Positions 59,781 through 64,000 of a DNA stretch of 64,000 nt are shown here, piece after piece (the first letter of the stretch is position 1; every line of letters begins with the position of its first letter). Both the position numbers and the translations under genes were made by a program. A model generated the notes under the pieces. The model saw only the letters and a program-made list of their open reading frames with translations. It searched no databases and had not been told where the DNA came from. This DNA comes from Roseomonas nitratireducens. Lineage in GTDB: Bacteria; Pseudomonadota; Alphaproteobacteria; Acetobacterales; Acetobacteraceae. Where the stretch lies: the NCBI RefSeq assembly GCF_017813355.1, contig NZ_JAGIYZ010000002.1, positions 1-64,000 on the forward strand, read 5' to 3'.

Positions 59781-60194
59781 GTGCTGCCCGGATGGGTCGA
59801 CCATTACGGGCACATGAACCTCGCCTACTACCTGGTGGCCTTCGACCTTGCGACGGACGCGTTGTGGCCGTCGCTCGGGCTCGGCAAGGGCTTCCAGGAC
59901 AGGGGCCTCGGCACCTTCGCGGCCGAGTCCTGGCAGGCCTACACGCGGGAGGTGACGCAGGGCGCGCCGCTGGCCTTCGAGAGCGAGGTGCTCGCCTTCG
60001 ATGCCAAGCGGCTGCTCTGCCGCCACACCATGTTCCATGCAACGGAAGGCTGGCAGGCGGCGGAGAACGAGGTTCTCTACCTCTGCGTCGACCTCACCGC
60101 GCGGCGCGTCGGCGCCTGGCCCGATGACGTGCTGGCGCGTTTCGCCGAACGCGCCACCGGGGCCGCGGCGAAGCGGCTCGCGCTCAGGCGCTAG
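59781..60194 (+). CDS. acyl-CoA thioesterase-like hot-dog protein
   Basis: The conventional start GTG 59781 gives 137 residues with the 4-hydroxybenzoyl-CoA-thioesterase-type hot-dog core: PGWVDHYGHMNLAYY near the N-terminus, with the conserved Asp of WVDxxGHMN, and a long central helix. The N-terminus would be tight for this family. An in-frame CTG at 59754 overlaps the RraA stop, has GAGGA six bases upstream and would add nine residues (LTARAPLCH), so it may be the true start. It probably hydrolyses an acyl-CoA thioester. The stop is shared as CTAG with the convergent reductase gene. Confidence 0.78.
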   Translation: MLPGWVDHYGHMNLAYYLVAFDLATDALWPSLGLGKGFQDRGLGTFAAESWQAYTREVTQGAPLAFESEVLAFDAKRLLCRHTMFHATEGWQAAENEVLYLCVDLTARRVGAWPDDVLARFAERATGAAAKRLALRR

Positions 60195-61237
60195 GCAGGC
60201 GGCAGCACGCCCGCCGCGCGGTAGCCCTCGACCTGGCGCGCGAACATCGCCCAGCTGTCGACGAAGCCCGTGAAGCCCGTGGCGCGCGCTGCCGTCATCG
60301 ACGACAGCACGTCGTAGTCCATGCCCAGGAAGAAGTCGGCGAAGGGCCAGTTCGCCACCTCGGCCAGCGGCAGCCGCAGCCCGTGGCGTGCGCGGATCGC
60401 CTCCCACACCGGCTCCTTGTCCGCCATCCAATGGGGCATGGACATTGGGCGCGGCCGGCCGCAGGGCAGGCCGAAGCGGTCGGCCAGGAAGGGCCACAGG
60501 TCGCACCAGCGGAAGGCATCGCCATTGGTGATGTTGAAGGCGCGGTTCGCCGCGCGCGGGTCCCGCACCATCCACAGCACGCCGTCCGCGAGCAGCGTCG
60601 CCTCCGTCACCTCGTGCAGCGCCGTCCAGGCGCCGGGGCGGCCCGGGAAGTCGAAGGGCACGCCGAGTTCCCGGCAGATCGCCGCATAGGCGCCGAGCGT
60701 CGAGACCATGTTCCGCGCCCGCCCCGGCGCGACATCGAGCACGAAGTTCGGCCGGCTCGCGCTCCAGGACCAGGCGCGCCCCGCCTGGCGCGCGACCACC
60801 AGGTCCTGCTGGTCGTAGTAGAAATTGGGCGGCATGTGGCGCGGATCGTCCTCCCGCGCCGGTGTGCGGAAGGGCCCGATATGCAGCCCGTACCACTTGC
60901 CGCCATGGATCAGGTGGATATGCGCGAAGCGCGGCAGCGATGCCTCGGCGGCATCGAGCAGGTTGCGCAGCATGCGGGTGTTGGCGGGCACGTCCTCGAC
61001 GCCGCTTTCGCCATGCGGCGCGCGGGATGCGTAGACGATGCGCGTGATCTCCGGATGCGCCGCGAGTGCGCGCTGCAAGTCATCCGCATCGAACAGGTCG
61101 GCTTCGATCCAGGCGCCGGCGCCTGGGGGGCGGTGGCGTGAGAGGCCGATCACCGCGAGGTCGGGCATGGCCCGCGCGCGTTCCATCACGCGCGTCGCGG
61201 CCGCGCCGCTGGCGCCGACGACGAGAAGCGTTTCCAT
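60191..61237 (-). CDS. NAD(P)-dependent reductase/epimerase, PRISE (progesterone 5-beta-reductase)-like
   Basis: The 348-residue protein starts with VVGASGAAATRVMERA, a glycine motif of extended SDRs, and has the IHGGKWYGLHIGPF segment that resembles the lysine/tyrosine active site of PRISE enzymes (progesterone 5-beta-reductase/iridoid-synthase type), then NFYYDQQDLV and SRPNFVLDVAPG. These enzymes reduce alpha,beta-unsaturated carbonyls with NADPH. The loop NITNGDAFRWCDLWP is also typical. Bacterial members are usually unassigned. It is followed, 5 bp away, by a cyclase-family gene on the same strand, so both may belong to one small operon. Confidence 0.8.
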   Translation of the reverse strand: METLLVVGASGAAATRVMERARAMPDLAVIGLSRHRPPGAGAWIEADLFDADDLQRALAAHPEITRIVYASRAPHGESGVEDVPANTRMLRNLLDAAEASLPRFAHIHLIHGGKWYGLHIGPFRTPAREDDPRHMPPNFYYDQQDLVVARQAGRAWSWSASRPNFVLDVAPGRARNMVSTLGAYAAICRELGVPFDFPGRPGAWTALHEVTEATLLADGVLWMVRDPRAANRAFNITNGDAFRWCDLWPFLADRFGLPCGRPRPMSMPHWMADKEPVWEAIRARHGLRLPLAEVANWPFADFFLGMDYDVLSSMTAARATGFTGFVDSWAMFARQVEGYRAAGVLPPA

Positions 61238-61242
61238 GGCCT

Positions 61243-61986
61243 TCAGCCCTCCCTGGCCACGCGCGCGAAGATGCGCGCCGGCGCGCCGTCCGCCCCAGCC
61301 AGCGACAGGGCGCCGAACACGAATTCCGCCCGCTGGCCCGCGAGCGGGCGCGGTCCGCGCAGATGCTCGCAGATCAGCACGCCGTCCCGCAGCAGCACCT
61401 GGTGCACGGGCCAGTCGAAGCCCTGGAGCGGGCGGCGATGCACGGGAAGGTCGGGCGTCGCGAAGTCGAAGGCGACGAGCTTCACCCGCTGCGCGACGAT
61501 CCAGGCGGCGGCCTCGATGCTGAGGCAGGGGTGATGGTCGTAGGCATCGGTGCCCGCGACATCCGACCAGCCGGTGTCGAAGGCGAGGATGTCGCCCGGC
61601 CGCAGCCTTGGGCGCGCGGCTTCCAGGTGGTGCGGCTCGATCAGGGAATCGGGCGGCAGGTCCAGGCGCCAGACGACGCCCGTGCCGCTGAGGCGTTCAG
61701 GCGGGATCGCCTCGAAGGTCGGGCCGTCGTTGAAGAAATGGAAGGGCGCGTCGAGATGCGTGCCGGTGTGCACCACCATGCCGAACTCGGTCACGTTGAG
61801 CGGGTCCGCAGGCAGGCACATCAGCCGACGGATCGTCGGCGGCGGGAACATCGGCACGCGCGGCATGGCCGCGGAAACCGGGTGCGAAAGGTCGATCCAG
61901 GGACCCGCGGGGACGACCGGCGATGGCGGCGGCAGGTCGATCCAGCCGCGCCATCCCGTTCCGCGCGGCGGTGCCGTGTCGCACAT
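61243..61986 (-). CDS. cyclase-family hydrolase, kynurenine-formamidase-like
   Basis: The 247-residue protein matches the metal-dependent cyclase family (KynB-type) with the signature VVHTGTHLDAPFHFFND, where the His and Asp residues bind zinc, plus GDILAFDTGWSD and LVAFDFATPDLPVHR with further ligands. Family enzymes hydrolyse N-formylkynurenine, isatin or cyclic imides and esters. No kynurenine pathway gene is near. It lies upstream of the PRISE-like gene on the minus strand and is divergent from the MmgE/PrpD gene (120-bp gap). A ring-opening step in the same pathway is a reasonable guess. Confidence 0.83.
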   Translation of the reverse strand: MCDTAPPRGTGWRGWIDLPPPSPVVPAGPWIDLSHPVSAAMPRVPMFPPPTIRRLMCLPADPLNVTEFGMVVHTGTHLDAPFHFFNDGPTFEAIPPERLSGTGVVWRLDLPPDSLIEPHHLEAARPRLRPGDILAFDTGWSDVAGTDAYDHHPCLSIEAAAWIVAQRVKLVAFDFATPDLPVHRRPLQGFDWPVHQVLLRDGVLICEHLRGPRPLAGQRAEFVFGALSLAGADGAPARIFARVAREG

Positions 61987-62106
61987 GGGGCGTTCCTCCG
62001 TTGCGAGGATGCTCGCAGCGTGGCGGTCGCGCCGTCAACCGGGGCGCCTTGCGCCATGCGGTCGGCGCGGCCACGCTGCCCGGCAAGCAAGGAATGGAGG
62101 AACGCC

Positions 62107-63459
62107 ATGACCACCCGCGCGCTTGCGGAGTTCGTCGCCGCGCTGAAACCGGAGACGCTGCCACCCGTGGTGATGGCGCAGGCGGCGCGCGTCGTGCTCG
62201 ACGCGGTGGGCTGCGCCGTCGCGGCCTGGACGGAGGATGCGGAAAAGTCGCGTGTGGCGCGGGAGATCGCCGCGCTCTATCCGGCGAGCCCCGGCGCGTG
62301 CGTGATCGGCGCGCCGGGCGTGTCCGCGCAGCCGGCCTTCGCGGCGCTCGCCAACGGCATCCTCGTGAATGCGGCGGACAATGACGACACGCACAAGCGC
62401 GCGCTGCTGCATGTGGGATCGGTCGTGGTGCCCGCCGCCTTGGCGCTGGCGCAGACGCGTGGCCTGACGGGCCGCGCCATGCTCGCCGCGCTCGTCGCGG
62501 GCTATGAGGTCGCGGTGCGCGTCGGCATGGCGGTGATGCCGACGCATTACCGCTTCTGGCATTCCACCGCGACGAACGGCACCTTCGGCGGCGCGGCGAC
62601 GGCGGCGCATGCGATGGGCCTCGATGCCGATGGCGTGCAGCGCGCGCTGGGCCTGGCCGGGACGCAGGCGGCCGGGCTCAACACCTTCTTCGAATCCGGC
62701 GACATGACCAAGAGCCTGCATCCCGGCAAAGCGGCGCTGAACGGCGTGCTCTCGGCGCAGCTCGCAGCGCTGGGCATGACCTCGCCGCCCGGCATCCTCG
62801 AACACCCCAAGGGCTATCTCGCGGCCTTCTCGCTCGACCCAAAGGAGGCGGCGCTGACCGACGGGCTCGGCACGACGTGGGAGATCCTGCAGAACGGCTT
62901 CAAGTTCTTCCCCTCGATCCTCGCGAGCCATTCGCCCATCCAGGCGACGCTCGCGATCGTCGCGAAGCACCGTCCGGACCCGGCGCGCATCGCGCGCATC
63001 GTGAACGAGACCTACGAGACGGTGCGCACGCATTTCTCGAACAAGGAGGTCGCCTCGGTCATGGCGGCGCGCGTCTCGGTGCCCTACTGCATCGCCGCCG
63101 CCGCCGTGGATGGGCGGCTGACCCAGGCGCAGTTCGCGCCGGCCCGCATCGCCGACCCGCTGATGCGTCGGGTGCTGGAGCGCACCGAGGTGGTCGCCGA
63201 TCCGGAGCTGAACCGCCTTTATCCCGCGAATTTCCCGGCACGCGTCACCATCACGATGGAGGACGGGCAGTCCTTCCAGGAGACGGTGATGCTGCCCAAG
63301 GGCGATCCCGGCGCGCCGCTCTCGGATGCGGAGCTGGAGGACAAGTTCCGCGGCAATGTGGAACCGGTCGTCGGCGCCGAGCGGGCGACGCGCCTGCGCG
63401 ACGCGATCCTGCGCTTGGCGGAAGGCGGGACGGTCGCGGACGTCTCGGCGCTGGTCTAG
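62107..63459 (+). CDS. MmgE/PrpD-family protein
   Basis: A 450-residue protein of the 2-methylcitrate dehydratase/aconitate decarboxylase-like MmgE/PrpD family. Family strings are RVVLDAVGCAVAA in the first helix, NADDND-like NAADNDDTHKRAL, FHSTATNGTFGGAA and SLHPGKAALNGVLSAQLA. Members dehydrate 2-methylcitrate or isomerise or decarboxylate related tricarboxylates. PrpB and PrpC are absent, so propionate breakdown is not indicated; the NDDTHK instead of the more usual NH(A/C) suggests a different substrate. The start at 62107 has a GGAGG site. The end shares CTAG with the heme-binding-type gene. Confidence 0.85.
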   Translation: MTTRALAEFVAALKPETLPPVVMAQAARVVLDAVGCAVAAWTEDAEKSRVAREIAALYPASPGACVIGAPGVSAQPAFAALANGILVNAADNDDTHKRALLHVGSVVVPAALALAQTRGLTGRAMLAALVAGYEVAVRVGMAVMPTHYRFWHSTATNGTFGGAATAAHAMGLDADGVQRALGLAGTQAAGLNTFFESGDMTKSLHPGKAALNGVLSAQLAALGMTSPPGILEHPKGYLAAFSLDPKEAALTDGLGTTWEILQNGFKFFPSILASHSPIQATLAIVAKHRPDPARIARIVNETYETVRTHFSNKEVASVMAARVSVPYCIAAAAVDGRLTQAQFAPARIADPLMRRVLERTEVVADPELNRLYPANFPARVTITMEDGQSFQETVMLPKGDPGAPLSDAELEDKFRGNVEPVVGAERATRLRDAILRLAEGGTVADVSALV

Positions 63460-63941
63460 CCGAGCCGGTCGCGGATGCGGGCGATGCCGGCCTCGGCGCA
63501 TTGGTCGTCGAGGTTGCCGCCCGGCGCGCCGCCGACGCCGATCGCGCCGACCACCTCGTCACCCACCCGGATCGGCAGGCCGCCGCCGACGACGAGGAAG
63601 CCCTCGATGTCCGGCAGCCGTGCCGCGCCGGGGTTGGTCCGCACCGTCTCCAGGATCTGGCTGGTGCCGGCGCGCATGCTTGCCGAGGTATAGGCCTTGG
63701 CGCGTGCCGAGGCGACGGTGTGCGGCCCGGCGCCATCGGCGCGCAGCAGGGCGCGCAGGATGCCGGAGCGGTCGACCACGGCGGCGGTGACGCGATGGCC
63801 GCGCCCGGCGCAGGCCTCGACCGCTGCGGCGACGGCCTCATGCGCGAGCGCGGCGCTGAGCGTGCGTTCGGTCACCAGCCCCTGCGCCAGGGCAGGCGGC
63901 GCGGCGAGGGCAAGGCTGGCAAGCAGGAGAAGGCGGCGCAT
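63456..63941 (-). CDS. exported GlcG/HbpS-family heme-binding-like protein
   Basis: Starting at the inner ATG at 63941 (MRRLLLLASLALAAPPALAQ, an exported leader) the protein has 161 residues, which is the HbpS/GlcG size. The core shows AAVVDRSGILRALLRADG, SARAKAYTSASMRAG, and the closing GGLPIRVGDEVVGAIGVGGAPGGN. Members bind heme or act as small-molecule sensors and are often placed next to catabolic operons. Its stop is shared with the PrpD-like gene. A longer start at 63959 would only add six residues ahead of the signal peptide and is not preferred. Confidence 0.82.
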   Translation of the reverse strand: MRRLLLLASLALAAPPALAQGLVTERTLSAALAHEAVAAAVEACAGRGHRVTAAVVDRSGILRALLRADGAGPHTVASARAKAYTSASMRAGTSQILETVRTNPGAARLPDIEGFLVVGGGLPIRVGDEVVGAIGVGGAPGGNLDDQCAEAGIARIRDRLG

Positions 63942-64000
63942 GGCGGGATCTTTCGGCAAAGCGTGCCCGCCTGTGTCGCATGGCGCGTGGCCGCCGGGGA

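Noticed and set aside
62107-63459. Propionate catabolism (prpD)
   Set aside because: No prpB, prpC or prpR nearby; only the broader MmgE/PrpD family is supported.
63960-64000. Start of another gene at the right edge
   Set aside because: No start codon with ribosome site or open frame long enough to judge in these last 41 bases.

Overview
The window is 64 kb of very GC-rich DNA, packed almost wall to wall with protein genes. It has two long catabolic/transport regions and one membrane-associated operon at the left edge. High third-position GC, the many Bug-type (TctC) receptors, two TRAP transporters, orphan molybdopterin hydroxylase subunits and very tight gene spacing suggest an alphaproteobacterium, most likely a Roseomonas-like member of the Acetobacteraceae. 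That placement is inference; no rRNA or other marker gene is present. I found 53 protein genes, one cut by the left edge. I found no tRNA, rRNA, CRISPR array, insertion sequence, phage gene or recognisable transcription regulator.

Region 1 (1-13216, + strand) is the most unusual part. It encodes SrfB (actin/Hsp70-like ATPase fold) and SrfC (large P-loop GTPase), then a single-pass membrane protein with proline-rich arms, an exported von Willebrand A protein, a LolD-like ABC ATPase, an FtsX/LolC-like permease and an exported SUMF1-domain protein without the catalytic cysteine. The last four resemble the TagT-TagS-TagR plus PpkA-VWA signalling parts of type VI secretion, but here they are joined to SrfBC, with no kinase, phosphatase or secretion genes in view. 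I read this as a candidate envelope-spanning nucleotide-driven machine.

Region 2 (13217-29462) holds acyl-CoA metabolism (an SDR, a FadB-like bifunctional enzyme, a pair of acyl-CoA dehydrogenases), a ketopantoate-reductase-like enzyme, an orphan molybdopterin hydroxylase large subunit, a PfkB sugar kinase and two small exported proteins. It also has an acetolactate-synthase-like ThDP enzyme translationally coupled to an unknown protein made of two repeated domains, an E1 alpha/beta pair without E2, and a 1-Cys peroxiredoxin.

Region 3 (29549-41072) has a Bug receptor and two complete TRAP transporters (P-Q-M order) flanking an acyl-CoA ligase, two SDRs and an alpha/beta hydrolase with an extra N-terminal domain. 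This looks like uptake and activation of carboxylic acids. Region 4 (41188-44776) is a pair of GT4 glycosyltransferases, the second with an N-terminal TPR domain.

Region 5 (44862-56895) is a probable ten-gene operon. It has a branched-chain-amino-acid-type ABC transporter (receptor, two permeases, two ATPases), both subunits of a hydantoinase/oxoprolinase-type ATP-dependent enzyme, an isochorismatase-fold protein that lacks the usual cysteine, a second orphan molybdopterin hydroxylase, and a maleate-isomerase/Asp-Glu-racemase-fold enzyme with only one of the two usual cysteines. Together these suggest import and breakdown of a nitrogen heterocycle or cyclic amide. Facing it is a single-chain nitrile-hydratase-like protein with a beta-type N-terminal part, a His/Asp tract and a cobalt-type alpha part.

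Region 6 (58004-63941) contains another Bug receptor, a RraA-like aldolase, a thioesterase-like protein, a PRISE-type reductase, a cyclase/kynurenine-formamidase-like hydrolase, an MmgE/PrpD protein and an exported GlcG/HbpS protein. Convergent genes throughout are unusually tight: four pairs share a palindromic CTAG that serves as stop codon on both strands.
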